Numbered from the stretch's first letter, positions 52,184 through 61,362 are shown. The stretch: DNA of 64,000 nucleotides from an uncultured Treponema sp. (GCA_947166355.1 CAMVDX010000010.1:20225-84224); one strand, 5' to 3'. Notes: a model not told the origin generated them from the letters alone. Translations and numbers: made by a program.

Positions 52184-52276
52184 TTTGATTCTCCTTTTTT
52201 GATTGTTGAATTTAAACTATTATATTATATTAAAAGTAGGTGGTAAAGAATTTTAACATGGGAGGATTGCATTTTT

Positions 52277-53440
52277 ATGGCTGATTTTTTTGATTATCTT
52301 AATTGGCGCGGAGATTTGAGTTTTGATCAGGCTCCTTTTAACAAGATTGATGCGCTGTTACTTGCCCATGTAACATATTCGATTTTTGATGGAGTAGTTT
52401 CCGAATCATTTGACAACCGAAAAACCTTTGCTCAGGTTGCAAAGGACTTTGCGGCTATGCCGGATTATGAGGAACGTATAAATATCGGCTTTTTGATTAA
52501 TAAACATACTGCGGAGTTAATGTTTAAGTGTGCCGAATGTGAGCGTTACCGTAATGTTGAGCTTTGTGGCTTTAGAAATATTTATAGTGAAGAAAGAGTA
52601 GAGCAGTTTGCTGCGGTTACTTATCTTATAGAAGGAAAGCATGATGGGGTGGACTCTTGTAAGTTTCCTGTTATTGCCTTGCGCGGTACTGATGATACGA
52701 TAGTAGGCTGGAAGGAAGATTTTAATATTGCCTGGCTTCCTCAGATTCCGGCTCAAAAGGATGCTCTTGAATATTTTAATGAGGCGGCAGCAAGCCTTGA
52801 TGGAGATTTTATTTTTACCGGACATTCTAAAGGTGGAAATCTTGTTATAAATACTGCTGTTAATTGTGATAAAGCTTTGCAAAAGCGTATAAGTAAGGTT
52901 TATAACTTTGATGGACCGGGTTTTGAGAATGATTTTTTTAATACTCCGGAATATAAGACTGTGGAAAATAGAATACTCTCATTCTATCCAGGCTTTTCTG
53001 TAGTAGGAATGATTTTTCATCATCCGGCTAACTACGAAATTGTAAAAAGCGAAGGATTTGCTTTCTGGCAGCATGATGCAATGAACTGGCAGATTATGGG
53101 CTGTAACTTTGTGAACGAAGCGGAGTTTACTGAAGAAAGCCGGCTTTTTTACACTGCCTTTAATGAATGGATAGATAAGCTTAATACTGAACAAAAAAAG
53201 AACTTTGTTGAAACAATGTTTTGTATTCTTGAAGCTTCTGGTGCAAAAACAAATAACGAAATAGAAAAGGATGCTATAAAAGCAACTGCCCGCATGGTAA
53301 CTGCCTATGCAGAAATGGACAAATCTCGCCGTAAGGAATTGAAAACGATTCTGAGTATGTTTAAGGATGTTATTGCAGATGATATTCCTATCTTTAAGCC
53401 GCTTGTTCTGTTAAAAAATAATTTGCGAATAATGAACTAA
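52277..53440 (+). CDS. Mbeg1-like (DUF2974) alpha/beta hydrolase
   Basis: 387 aa. Opening 'FFDYLNWRGDLSFDQAPFNKIDALLLAHVTY' and 'ALRGTDDTIVGWKEDFNIAWLP' are typical of the DUF2974/Mbeg1-like family, which has a lipase-type alpha/beta hydrolase fold; the nucleophile elbow is 'TGHSKGGNL' near residue 180. No signal peptide. Substrate unknown; lipid or ester hydrolysis is inferred from the fold. GGGAGGA lies 10 nt before the ATG. The FHA gene promoter is inside its last codons. Confidence 0.88.
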   Translation: MADFFDYLNWRGDLSFDQAPFNKIDALLLAHVTYSIFDGVVSESFDNRKTFAQVAKDFAAMPDYEERINIGFLINKHTAELMFKCAECERYRNVELCGFRNIYSEERVEQFAAVTYLIEGKHDGVDSCKFPVIALRGTDDTIVGWKEDFNIAWLPQIPAQKDALEYFNEAAASLDGDFIFTGHSKGGNLVINTAVNCDKALQKRISKVYNFDGPGFENDFFNTPEYKTVENRILSFYPGFSVVGMIFHHPANYEIVKSEGFAFWQHDAMNWQIMGCNFVNEAEFTEESRLFYTAFNEWIDKLNTEQKKNFVETMFCILEASGAKTNNEIEKDAIKATARMVTAYAEMDKSRRKELKTILSMFKDVIADDIPIFKPLVLLKNNLRIMN

Positions 53441-53451
53441 GGTTTTATAAT
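53423..53451 (+). promoter_or_regulatory. Promoter TTGCGA-N17-TATAAT of the FHA gene (leaderless)
   Basis: The -35 is within the last codons of the hydrolase gene. TATAAT ends 6 nt before ATG 53458; no Shine-Dalgarno is visible. Confidence 0.7.
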
Positions 53452-53457
53452 TTAGAT

Positions 53458-53802
53458 ATGAGTGATACAACAATTGTTACAGGCAGTCCTGTAGGACGCC
53501 ATCTGGATTCTCTTGGTGAAGGAAAGCCTGCTTCTTATCTTATGTTTAATCATAAAAAGGTTGAACTGATTGCCAAAATTACTATTGGTCGTGATACCGA
53601 CAACGATGTGGTTGTTGATAATAAACTTGCAAGCCGCCATCATGCTATGATTCAGAAAATCAAAGATGCATATTTTATTAAGGATGTTGGAAGTACAAAC
53701 GGAACCTTTATTAATGGAGCCCGCATTCCGAATGAAAAATATGTAAAGCTGAATCCTGGTGATAAAATTTCGATTGGTAACATGAGTCTGGTGGTTTCAT
53801 AA
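53458..53802 (+). CDS. FHA-domain phosphothreonine-binding protein
   Basis: 114 aa, almost only one FHA domain (residues about 25-112): 'TIGRDTDNDVVVDN', 'ASRHHAMI' and 'DVGSTNGTFINGARI' hold the Gly-Arg, Ser-Arg-His and Asn that bind phosphothreonine peptides. Cytosolic adaptor, probably recruited to targets of the Ser/Thr kinase encoded 1.2 kb downstream. Leaderless promoter of its own. A REP element and a long hairpin separate it from the phosphatase gene. Confidence 0.93.
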   Translation: MSDTTIVTGSPVGRHLDSLGEGKPASYLMFNHKKVELIAKITIGRDTDNDVVVDNKLASRHHAMIQKIKDAYFIKDVGSTNGTFINGARIPNEKYVKLNPGDKISIGNMSLVVS

Positions 53803-53809
53803 TTGCTTT

Positions 53810-53836
53810 GTCATTCCGAACTTGATTCGGAATCTC
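53810..53836. repeat. REP-like palindrome
   Basis: GTCATTCCGAACTTGATTCGGAATCTC. Confidence 0.7.
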
Positions 53837-53844
53837 TTGTTGCA

Positions 53845-53947
53845 GATGCTGAAACATAGGGAGCGACACTGCTATGCAGTGTAAAAACAGTCCAGTGGAC
53901 TGTTTTTAGCGAGTCTCCGAGCTGCTATGCTGCGAAGGTTCAGCATT
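53845..53947. repeat. Long hairpin element with ACAGTCC core
   Basis: Outer arms GATGCTGAAAC / GGTTCAGCATT, centre TAAAAACAGTCCAGTGGACTGTTTTTA. The centre matches the hairpin behind gatB. Confidence 0.7.
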
Positions 53948-53958
53948 ACGTTTTAAGG

Positions 53959-55023
53959 ATGCTGGCTTTGGATTCAATCTATAAAAAGATTTCAGATATA
54001 CTTTCCTCTAATACGCTGCCAGTTTATGATGTTTTCTTTGAGCTTTTAAATGAAGTTTCGGAATTGCTTGAAAATGAGAAAACTGGGGCGTCGGGCTATC
54101 GGCCTGCTGCATCAGATGGCGGAGTAGGCGGTCTTCTGGATTTTCATAAGGATGAGCTGCCGGTTGTTGTAATTCCTGATTTTCATGCACGACCTTATTT
54201 TTTACAGAATATTCTGAATTATAAGATTTTTGATGATGCTACGGTTTACGAAGCAATTGCTGAGGCCAGAGTTCGACTTTTGAGCGTGGGTGATATTCTT
54301 CATACTGAAAGAGGAACCCGTGAACGGTGGATTGCGGCCGAGGCTGAATTTAACAGCGAAATATTTACAGGGCCTGCGATGTCTGCGGAGATGCTGGAAG
54401 GTTTGAGCCTGTGGTGTGCCCTTATGGAATTGAAAAAAAGTTATCCTGATAGAGTACATATTCTGAAAGGAAATCATGAAAATATTCTGAATGAAACCGG
54501 CGGTGGAGATTTTGCATTCCGAAAGCTTGCTGACGAGGGAGAAATGTGCCGCTGTTTTGTTCAGGAATATTACGGTGATGATATTCTGTATCTGATTAAT
54601 TGTATAGAAAAGAGTCTGCCTCTTTATTTTTTCGGAAAGCGATGTGCTGTATCTCATGCTGAGCCTATGCGTGTTTTTTCAAGGGAAGAGCTTATTGATG
54701 CCAGATTGTATTCAGGTGTTGTAAAGGGATTAATCTGGACAAATAATGGTGAAGCTATGCCGGGTAGTGCTGCGGGAACTGTCAGCAGACTTTTTGAAAG
54801 TTCTGTAGCCGCAGGGGAAAATGATGTAAAAAAATCTGGTAGTGTGTATGTGCCCGAAGGTTATGTAAGTCTTGGAGGACATAGACCTGTTACTGGAAAT
54901 TATAAAATTTTGCAGAACGGAACTTATATCCAGATTCATAATCCTGCAAGACAGAATATTGTTTTTGTACGGCCGGAGCGAAGTATAAATTTAGAAAGTG
55001 ATATTTTAGGGGTAGCAATATGA
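53959..55023 (+). CDS. PPP-like metallophosphoesterase (putative Ser/Thr protein phosphatase)
   Basis: 354 aa. Two-metal phosphoesterase signature in order: 'IPDFHARP' (DxH), 'SVGDILHTERG' (GD, cf. GDxxDRG), 'LKGNHENI' (GNHE), 'AVSHAEP' (His) and 'LGGHRPV' (GH). Its stop overlaps the start of the protein kinase (ATGA), so kinase and phosphatase are co-translated, an argument for a protein phosphatase that reverses the kinase. Start uncertain: TTG 53968 has better spacing to AAGG than ATG 53959. No transmembrane segment. Confidence 0.82.
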   Translation: MLALDSIYKKISDILSSNTLPVYDVFFELLNEVSELLENEKTGASGYRPAASDGGVGGLLDFHKDELPVVVIPDFHARPYFLQNILNYKIFDDATVYEAIAEARVRLLSVGDILHTERGTRERWIAAEAEFNSEIFTGPAMSAEMLEGLSLWCALMELKKSYPDRVHILKGNHENILNETGGGDFAFRKLADEGEMCRCFVQEYYGDDILYLINCIEKSLPLYFFGKRCAVSHAEPMRVFSREELIDARLYSGVVKGLIWTNNGEAMPGSAAGTVSRLFESSVAAGENDVKKSGSVYVPEGYVSLGGHRPVTGNYKILQNGTYIQIHNPARQNIVFVRPERSINLESDILGVAI

Positions 55024-56732
55024 GCGATGAATTTCCACCTATGATTGGAAAGTATAAAGTACAGGGGATTATTGCAAAAGGCGGAATGGGGGTAGTTTAT
55101 AAGGCTATTCATCCGTCTCTCAAACGTTATGTCGTAATTAAAAAAATGACAGCCAGAGGACATGCGGGAGATGCCGGACGTTTTAAACGGGAAGCTCAGT
55201 TATTGCTTGATTTGCAGAGCCCTTATATTGTTCATCTTTTTGATTATTTTACGGAAGCAGGTTACCGTTATATGGTAGAAGAGCTTGTTGATGGAACTGC
55301 TCTTGATGCCCTTATTAAAAGACAGACTTCGCTTCCGGTCCCTATTGCCATGCTTCTGATGCAGGATTCCTGTTATGCTTTAAATTATGCGCATTCAAAG
55401 GGAATTGTACACCGTGACATTAAGCCTGGAAATATTCTTCTTTCTAAGCGTGGCGAAATAAAGCTTGCTGATTTTGGTATTGCAAGTGATCATGCAGAAA
55501 GCAGCAGTGCGGGTTCGGAAATGGCTGGAAATGCGGCCGCAAAGCTTACGGGAAATACGAATACTGTTACTACGGGAGATCTTACTCAGTCTGGGGTGGC
55601 TTTAGGAACTCCTGCATATATGCCTCCCGAGCAGTTTGAAGACAGTGCTCGTGTAGATCATCGGGCAGATATTTATGCTTTGGGAATTATGCTTTATGAA
55701 ATGGTGACAGGTACCAAGCCGTATCCTGGAACTCTTTCTATGGAAACTTTGAAGGTAATTCGTAAAGGCCGGTATATTTCGCCTAAGAAAATTGACAGAA
55801 GTATTCCAAGAGAAGTGTGTCATCTTATTTATAAAATGACCAGGCCAAAAGCAAAAAGACGGTATCAGTCTATTGATGCAGTGTTGCGCCAGGTTAAGAA
55901 ATATCTGCATCATTATGATGTTCATGAACTTCGGGTTCAGCTTGCAAAAAGTGTGGTGGCAGGAAAGCTGTATTCGTTTGCCCCTGAATCGCTGGTTCAA
56001 AAAGACAGGGTGAGACGCATTATCAGGCGTGTATGTTTAGGCGTTGCTGCGGTGGCGGCTGTTTTTGCGGGATTATGGTACTGTGGACTTGTTCATAAAA
56101 TTGCTTTGAAAAAATGGTATACCGAAGTAACTGTAGAACTTCAGATGCCGCGTTCTCTTTATGAGAATATGGATTTACCTGCAAGAGCTTTCTTTTTTGA
56201 AAATGATAGTGCGGAAATACCTGAGGTCTCTGGAACACGCAGAATATTTTCAGAACGCGGAAAAGCCTTTTATGAAAAACTTATTTTCTGGTCTCCACGG
56301 ATAGACTCTGAAAGGGCTGCTTCAAAAAATAAAACTTATACTATGAGGCCTGTTTACCTTAAAAAAGGTGATTACCGTATAAAGATAGTTGTTGGGCCTT
56401 ATGTGTGGTGGAGAAGTTTTACCTGTAATGACGAGCCGTGTGTAATAGACTGTGATTTTCTGAAGAATGCAAAACGAAAGCTTTCAATTAATGCAGTTGC
56501 TTATGACCGTTTATCAGGTTCTAAGATAGAAGATGTCCAATTTAAAATTCTGTATAAAAATAAGTGGCAGCCTATGGAAACAGTTCCTGTCGAAGAACTT
56601 GAATCAGGTACGGTTTGGAAAATCCGTGCTGAAGCAGAATCATATAAAACTGAGGAATTTTCTCTTTTGATTGACTGGTATCAGGATGCACTTGTAATTT
56701 CGTCTGAACTTGAACCGGATAATGGCTTGTAA
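55020..56732 (+). CDS. Hanks-type Ser/Thr protein kinase with transmembrane anchor
   Basis: 570 aa. Kinase domain residues about 8-300: P-loop 'IIAKGGMGVVYKA', catalytic Lys in 'VVIKKM', 'HRDIKPGNILL', 'ADFGIASD' and 'GTPAYMPPEQF' (APE variant), so it should be active. A Ser/Thr/Gly/Ala-rich loop between DFG and PPE is a likely autophosphorylation segment. One membrane helix near residue 345 ('VCLGVAAVAAVFAGLWYCGL'), then about 205 extracytoplasmic residues of unknown, beta-rich type, not PASTA. Acts with the FHA protein and phosphatase upstream. Confidence 0.92.
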   Translation: MSDEFPPMIGKYKVQGIIAKGGMGVVYKAIHPSLKRYVVIKKMTARGHAGDAGRFKREAQLLLDLQSPYIVHLFDYFTEAGYRYMVEELVDGTALDALIKRQTSLPVPIAMLLMQDSCYALNYAHSKGIVHRDIKPGNILLSKRGEIKLADFGIASDHAESSSAGSEMAGNAAAKLTGNTNTVTTGDLTQSGVALGTPAYMPPEQFEDSARVDHRADIYALGIMLYEMVTGTKPYPGTLSMETLKVIRKGRYISPKKIDRSIPREVCHLIYKMTRPKAKRRYQSIDAVLRQVKKYLHHYDVHELRVQLAKSVVAGKLYSFAPESLVQKDRVRRIIRRVCLGVAAVAAVFAGLWYCGLVHKIALKKWYTEVTVELQMPRSLYENMDLPARAFFFENDSAEIPEVSGTRRIFSERGKAFYEKLIFWSPRIDSERAASKNKTYTMRPVYLKKGDYRIKIVVGPYVWWRSFTCNDEPCVIDCDFLKNAKRKLSINAVAYDRLSGSKIEDVQFKILYKNKWQPMETVPVEELESGTVWKIRAEAESYKTEEFSLLIDWYQDALVISSELEPDNGL

Positions 56733-56840
56733 ACCTGCCGGTGCAGACAGGGCTTTTTTGTCGATGCTCCGGGAGTTTACAAACTATGGCTGTGATTTTC
56801 CCGGGTGACCGCGCTTTTCCCAGACTTTATTTCCCACAGG

Positions 56841-57047
56841 GCTTCCGCATTATAAAAGATTTACGTAATCTTGGCGCGAGGGAGCGGGGCGTGGTACAAA
56901 AACACTCTTTTTGTGGCTGCCGCGGAAGCGGCAGGTGTAATAGTTTCTATACCACAAAAAGCGTGTAGCGCATTATTGCGCGGTTTTGTACCACGAAGCC
57001 GCGACCGGAAGCCATATTTTCACAAATTCGTTTTATAATGCGGAAGC
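56841..57047. mobile_element. MITE-like nested palindrome with 17-bp perfect terminal inverted repeats
   Basis: Ends GCTTCCGCATTATAAAA / TTTTATAATGCGGAAGC. Inside are GTGGTACAAAA / TTTTGTACCAC, CTTTTTGTGG / CCACAAAAAG and GGCTTCCG-like arms. No coding potential and no clear target duplication. It fills most of the 369-bp gap between the kinase gene and cimA; the first 100 bp of the gap show nothing recognisable. Confidence 0.6.
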
Positions 57048-57064
57048 TCTTATTTCAACGGCAC

Positions 57065-57093
57065 TTGCAAATAGTGCTTATTTCTTCCATAAT
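57065..57093 (+). promoter_or_regulatory. Promoter TTGCAA-N17-CATAAT of cimA (leaderless)
   Basis: CATAAT ends 8 nt before ATG 57102 and no Shine-Dalgarno is present. The promoter starts right after the palindromic element. Confidence 0.6.
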
Positions 57094-57101
57094 TAACATA
57101 T

Positions 57102-58670
57102 ATGAAGAAGATTGAAATCCTTGATTCGACTTTACGCGATGGGGCACAGGGTGAAGGTGTTAGTTTTTCAGTGCAGGATAAGGTGCACATCTGCCAGGCT
57201 TTAGATGAGCTTGGAGTTACATATATTGAAGCTGGCAACCCGGGTTCGAATCCTAAGGATATGGAATTTTTTAAAGCGGTGGCTGAGGTTCCTCTTAAAA
57301 ATGCGCGCGTGTGTGCGTTTGGTTCTACTCGGCGAAAAAATTGCCGTTGTGAGGACGATGTAAATCTTAAAAGTCTGCTTGCGGCGGAAACTAAGGATGT
57401 TGTGATTTTTGGTAAGTCGTGGACTTTTCAGGTTACGGATATTTTAAAAACAACGCTTGAAGAAAATCTTCTTATGATTAAGGAATCGTGCGCTTTTCTG
57501 GTGGAAAACGGGCGGCACGTTATTTATGATGCGGAGCATTTTTTTACGGCGTTTGAAGAGGATAAGGATTATGCGCTTGAGACGCTGCGCGCTGCTGTAG
57601 AAGGCGGGGCTTCGGTTCTGTGTTTGTGTGAGACTAAGGGCGGCTTTATGATTGACGAGTGCCGCCGGGCGGTGCGTGAGGTGGTAAAACTGTTTGGTAA
57701 AAAGGTGACGGTTGGTATTCATACACATAATGACTGTGGTCTTGCGGTTGCTAATTCTATGGTTGCGGTGAGTGAAGGTGCTACGCATGTTCAGGGGGTT
57801 CTGCTTGGTTTTGGTGAGCGCACTGGCAATGCTAATCTTTCTACTATAATTCCAAATCTTCAGCTTAAAATGGGCTATGAGTGTATTCCGCCGGAGAATA
57901 TGAAAAATATTACTGCGATTTGTAAACGGGTTGCGGAGCTTACGAATATCCGTGTGAATCCGCAGTCGCCTTATGTTGGTTCTGATGCTTTTGCTCATAA
58001 GGCCGGCATGCATATTGATGCAGTTTTAAAAAATCCGTTTGCTTATGAGCATATTACGCCTGAGTCTGTGGGTAACAGCCGCGTCTTCCTCATGAGCGAG
58101 GTTGCTGGGCGCAGTACGATTCTTGAGAAAATAAGACGCTTTGAGCCTGAGGTTCGCCGTAATGATGCGGTTGTCGGTTCTCTTATGAACCGCGTTAAAG
58201 AACTTGAGGCGTGCGGGTATCAGTTTGAGGGTGCGGACGGCAGTTTTGAGCTTCTGGTTCGTAAGGAACTCGGAAAATATAAACCGTTTTTTAAGCTTCA
58301 TTATTATCAGACAACGGGGTCTAATCCACGGCCAGAAGAGGGGGTTTGCTGTTGTGCTCAGATTAAGGTTGAGGTGGACGGCAAGATTGAGATTACGGCG
58401 GGCGAGGGTGATGGTCCTGTAAATGCGCTGGATATTGCGCTTCGTAAGGCTCTGGAAAAGTTTTATCCGGTTGTGTCAAATTTCCGCCTGGTGGATTATA
58501 AGGTTCGCGTAATTGATTCTAAATCTGCAACAGCTGCGAGGGTTCGTGTAATTATTGAAAGTACGGACGGGCAGTCCAGCTGGACTACTGTTGGTGTTTC
58601 TTCGGACGTAATTGAAGCTTCGTGGATTGCACTTGTTGATTCGTTTGAGCTGAAGCTGAGTAATGTTTGA
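57102..58670 (+). CDS. cimA: (R)-citramalate synthase
   Basis: 522 aa. Condenses pyruvate and acetyl-CoA to citramalate, the first step of threonine-independent isoleucine synthesis. Opening 'EILDSTLRDGAQGEGVSFSVQDKV' and 'EAGNPGSNPKD' match the CimA subgroup rather than 2-isopropylmalate synthase; 'GIHTHNDCGLAVANSM' and 'HKAGMHIDAV' complete the HMGL-like active site. The C-terminal 140 residues are the LeuA-type regulatory domain, site of feedback by Ile. Probably leaderless. Other ile/leu genes are not in the window. Confidence 0.93.
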   Translation: MKKIEILDSTLRDGAQGEGVSFSVQDKVHICQALDELGVTYIEAGNPGSNPKDMEFFKAVAEVPLKNARVCAFGSTRRKNCRCEDDVNLKSLLAAETKDVVIFGKSWTFQVTDILKTTLEENLLMIKESCAFLVENGRHVIYDAEHFFTAFEEDKDYALETLRAAVEGGASVLCLCETKGGFMIDECRRAVREVVKLFGKKVTVGIHTHNDCGLAVANSMVAVSEGATHVQGVLLGFGERTGNANLSTIIPNLQLKMGYECIPPENMKNITAICKRVAELTNIRVNPQSPYVGSDAFAHKAGMHIDAVLKNPFAYEHITPESVGNSRVFLMSEVAGRSTILEKIRRFEPEVRRNDAVVGSLMNRVKELEACGYQFEGADGSFELLVRKELGKYKPFFKLHYYQTTGSNPRPEEGVCCCAQIKVEVDGKIEITAGEGDGPVNALDIALRKALEKFYPVVSNFRLVDYKVRVIDSKSATAARVRVIIESTDGQSSWTTVGVSSDVIEASWIALVDSFELKLSNV

Positions 58671-58690
58671 TTTCTGTAGAAGTTTGAGAA

Positions 58691-61261
58691 ATGAATACGA
58701 TAATAATTACACCGCCGGTTGTTCAGTTTAATTCTCCTTATCCTTCCGGGGCATATCTTAAGGCTTTCTTTGAACAGTTTGCAAAAAGAGATGTGCGCTG
58801 GTTTGATTTGAATATCAGTCTTTTTTATGAAATTTTCAGCAGGGCCGGACTTGAGCGTCTTTTTAAGCTTTCGGAAGCTAAAGCTTTACAGCTTGCAGAT
58901 GAGGCTGAAAGTAGGGGAGATGATGATACTGCTTTTAATCTGCGCCGTTATGTAAGTCAAAAAGAAAATTGGATTGAATGGATTGATTTTATAACTGCAA
59001 TTTTGTGTTCAGGTGGAAATGTTAAAAAGTCTGACAAAACATCTGATGAAAATTCTGGTGTAAAATCTGGTGATTTTTTCTGTCAGAAATCTGCCGGTAT
59101 TTCCGGACGTGAAAAAGCTCATCAATTTTTATATTCACCTTTCGCTCCTCGTGGCGCCCGCATGGAAAATTATCTTTCCTCTCTTGCAGAAACTGGTCGT
59201 GAGCCTACAGTAGATGACATGCGTTTTTTGTGCAGCTTTGCGCTTGCAGATTTATCTGATTATATTACTGTTGCCTTTGATCCACAGTTTTCGCTTGTTC
59301 GTTATGCAGAGTCTCTTGCTGTAGATACCCGCAGCTTTTCTGATTTTGAAAAACAGCTCGACTCTCCGGTTATGAAGCATTTTTATGAGCCGGTTTTAGA
59401 AAAGCTTTTTCAGGAGCTTCCCGCAGCAAGCGGCGGTCGGGCTTTCCGCTGTTCCGCTGACGCTCCAGCCGCTTCCCTCGCTTCACTAACTAACGTTAGT
59501 TCGCTCAGTCCAGTGGCCGCCTGCGGCGCAGCTCCAATCCCTAAGCCAGGCAGTTTTCTCGTTTGTATTTCCATTCCCTTCGCAGGAACCTTTTTGCCGG
59601 CACTTTATACTGCACGCTATGTAAAACAGAAACTCGGCAGCAGTGCCTTTGTCTGCATAGGTGGCGGCTTTGTAAATACCGAGCTCCGCGAGGCACGTGA
59701 CCCGGCCCTTGCAAAATACATCGATGCCATTTCCTACGACCGCGGTTACGGCTCTTATCATGCCCTGCTGAAAACCCGTCATGCAGAACAAACAAATTGT
59801 CATGCTGAACAAACAAATTGTCATGCTGAACAAACAAATTGTCATGCTGAACTTGTTTCAGCATCTCCTTTATACAAACTTCGCCTCTTCACACCACAGC
59901 CCGACGGCACTGTAAAAGTAACCGAGCCCCTCTGGAAGTCTCCAGACTTCGAAAAATACGAAAATGATCTAACTGCAAAGATTATTCCAGACTACTCTGA
60001 TATTGATTTTTCAATTTATCCGCGAATGTGTGATGACAAAAATGCCATGCACCGTATCTGGACTGATGGTACCTGGATAAAGGCTTATCTCGCTCACGGG
60101 TGTTACTGGCACCGCTGTGCATTCTGCGACACCACGCTCGATTATGTTTGCGGCTACAAACCTACAGATATCGAACCTCTTTATAATGGACTTCTTAAAA
60201 CAGCCCGCGAAAAAGGAGTTTATGGAATCCATTTTGTAGATGAGGCTCTACCGCCGGTGGCACTCAAAAAATTTGCCCTCTTAAATGCGCGTTCCGGAAA
60301 TCCTCTTTACTTCTGGGGTAATGTTCGCTTTGAAAAGACCTTTACAAAAGACCTTGCAGCCTTTTTGAGCTACTGCGGACTTGGCGGAGTTTCCGCAGGA
60401 ATCGAATCTGCAACCGGAACTGGGCTCGAATCAATCAACAAAGGAACTGACATCGCTTCAATCACCCGCGCCTGCTGCGCATTCAAAGAAGCTGGAATTC
60501 TCGTACATGCCTACATGATTTACGGTTTCTGGAATGATACGCCGCAGACTGTTGTGGATTCTATGGAAACTCTCCGTCAGTTTTTTGAAGCGGGACTCCT
60601 CGACAGTGCCTTCTGGCATAAGTTTGTTCTTACAAGGAATTCGACTGTTTACAATCAGTGGCAGAAGGAGGGGAATCTCAGTCTTGTTTCGAGCGAAGAA
60701 GCAAGCTCTGCATTTGCCCGTAATAATCTGCACTTTAAGGGCGAAGAGAAATTTAATAAATTTGGCCCCGCCCTCGAGACAGCCCTGAACTCCTGGATGC
60801 ACGGCGACCGCCTCGCTCAGAATGTCCAGAAATGGTTCGACTTCCAGGTACCAAAGCCTGCAGTTCCCCGAGACTTCATCAAAAATCAGATAGAGCAATA
60901 CGAACAGAAAAACCGCGAACATGCCGCCGCCCTTAACACTAATACTGCGCGAAATCTCTGGTGGCTCGGCGGCACCCCGGTCCTTTGTGGCGGTATACAG
61001 CCCGCAGGTTCAAAGTCTGCCGCAAGTTCAGACCGTTCCACCCGCATCGCCCAGTCCGAATACCGCTGGCTCTATCTAATGGAAGAACAGTCTGCTCCGG
61101 CCGAAAAACTTACAGAACTCGTGCCTCTGCTTCTTGCATTGCGACCGGAAGCTTCAGAAGCCGACCGCACTAGCGCGTTAAATAAAATAACCGCGGCACC
61201 TTCAGTTCTTTCATATCTGAAAAAACTCCTGGGCCGCGGCCTCGTATTATTAGACTTATAG
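58691..61261 (+). CDS. B12-binding-domain-type radical SAM protein with in-frame repeat insertions
   Basis: 856 aa. N-terminal region resembles the cobalamin-binding-like domain of this radical SAM class ('IIITPPVVQFNSPYPSGAYLKAFF', 'CISIPFAGTFLPALYTARYVKQ', 'FVCIGGGFVNTEL'). The Fe-S motif is 'HGCYWHRCAFCDTTLDYV' near residue 475, a CX4CX2C spacing; 'GVSAGIESATGTGLESINKGTD' fits the SAM barrel. Reaction unknown. Two stretches look like inserted repeats translated in frame: residues about 247-285 (59427-59548) and about 364-390, where 'HAEQTNC' is repeated and followed by 'CHAELVSAS', the known translation of a REP element. Neither breaks the frame. Confidence 0.85.
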   Translation: MNTIIITPPVVQFNSPYPSGAYLKAFFEQFAKRDVRWFDLNISLFYEIFSRAGLERLFKLSEAKALQLADEAESRGDDDTAFNLRRYVSQKENWIEWIDFITAILCSGGNVKKSDKTSDENSGVKSGDFFCQKSAGISGREKAHQFLYSPFAPRGARMENYLSSLAETGREPTVDDMRFLCSFALADLSDYITVAFDPQFSLVRYAESLAVDTRSFSDFEKQLDSPVMKHFYEPVLEKLFQELPAASGGRAFRCSADAPAASLASLTNVSSLSPVAACGAAPIPKPGSFLVCISIPFAGTFLPALYTARYVKQKLGSSAFVCIGGGFVNTELREARDPALAKYIDAISYDRGYGSYHALLKTRHAEQTNCHAEQTNCHAEQTNCHAELVSASPLYKLRLFTPQPDGTVKVTEPLWKSPDFEKYENDLTAKIIPDYSDIDFSIYPRMCDDKNAMHRIWTDGTWIKAYLAHGCYWHRCAFCDTTLDYVCGYKPTDIEPLYNGLLKTAREKGVYGIHFVDEALPPVALKKFALLNARSGNPLYFWGNVRFEKTFTKDLAAFLSYCGLGGVSAGIESATGTGLESINKGTDIASITRACCAFKEAGILVHAYMIYGFWNDTPQTVVDSMETLRQFFEAGLLDSAFWHKFVLTRNSTVYNQWQKEGNLSLVSSEEASSAFARNNLHFKGEEKFNKFGPALETALNSWMHGDRLAQNVQKWFDFQVPKPAVPRDFIKNQIEQYEQKNREHAAALNTNTARNLWWLGGTPVLCGGIQPAGSKSAASSDRSTRIAQSEYRWLYLMEEQSAPAEKLTELVPLLLALRPEASEADRTSALNKITAAPSVLSYLKKLLGRGLVLLDL
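59427..59548. repeat. In-frame repeat insertion 1 in the radical SAM gene
   Basis: GC-rich block with 'GGTCGGGCTTTCCGCT', 'CCGCTGACGCTCCAGCCGC' and 'AACTAACGTTAGTTCG', unlike its neighbours, ending 'CTCCAATCCCTAA'. It resembles mobile palindromic elements of other genomes and separates two conserved parts of the protein. Confidence 0.5.
59778..59875. repeat. In-frame REP element with 21-bp tandem units in the radical SAM gene
   Basis: CATGCTGAACAAACAAATTGT repeats about three and a half times (21 bp, 7 codons), then 'GTCATGCTGAACTTGTTTCAGCATCTCC', a complete REP palindrome. All units keep the frame. Confidence 0.85.
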
Positions 61262-61264
61262 CAT

Positions 61265-61362
61265 TACGGTGGTTGAGTAGGCCGGAGGCCATATCGAAAC
61301 CACCGCAGTCAACGAAATGGTGGTTTCGATACACTTCGCTTTGCGAAGCACTCAACCACCAT
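61265..61362. repeat. Two REP-like palindromes between convergent genes
   Basis: GGTGGTTGAGTAGGCC...ATATCGAAACCACC and TGGTGGTTTCGATACACTTCGC...GCACTCAACCACCA in opposite orientations. Confidence 0.85.

Noticed and set aside
56741-56968. 75-aa ORF after the kinase gene
   Set aside because: Mostly inside the nested palindrome, no ribosome binding site, unusual composition.
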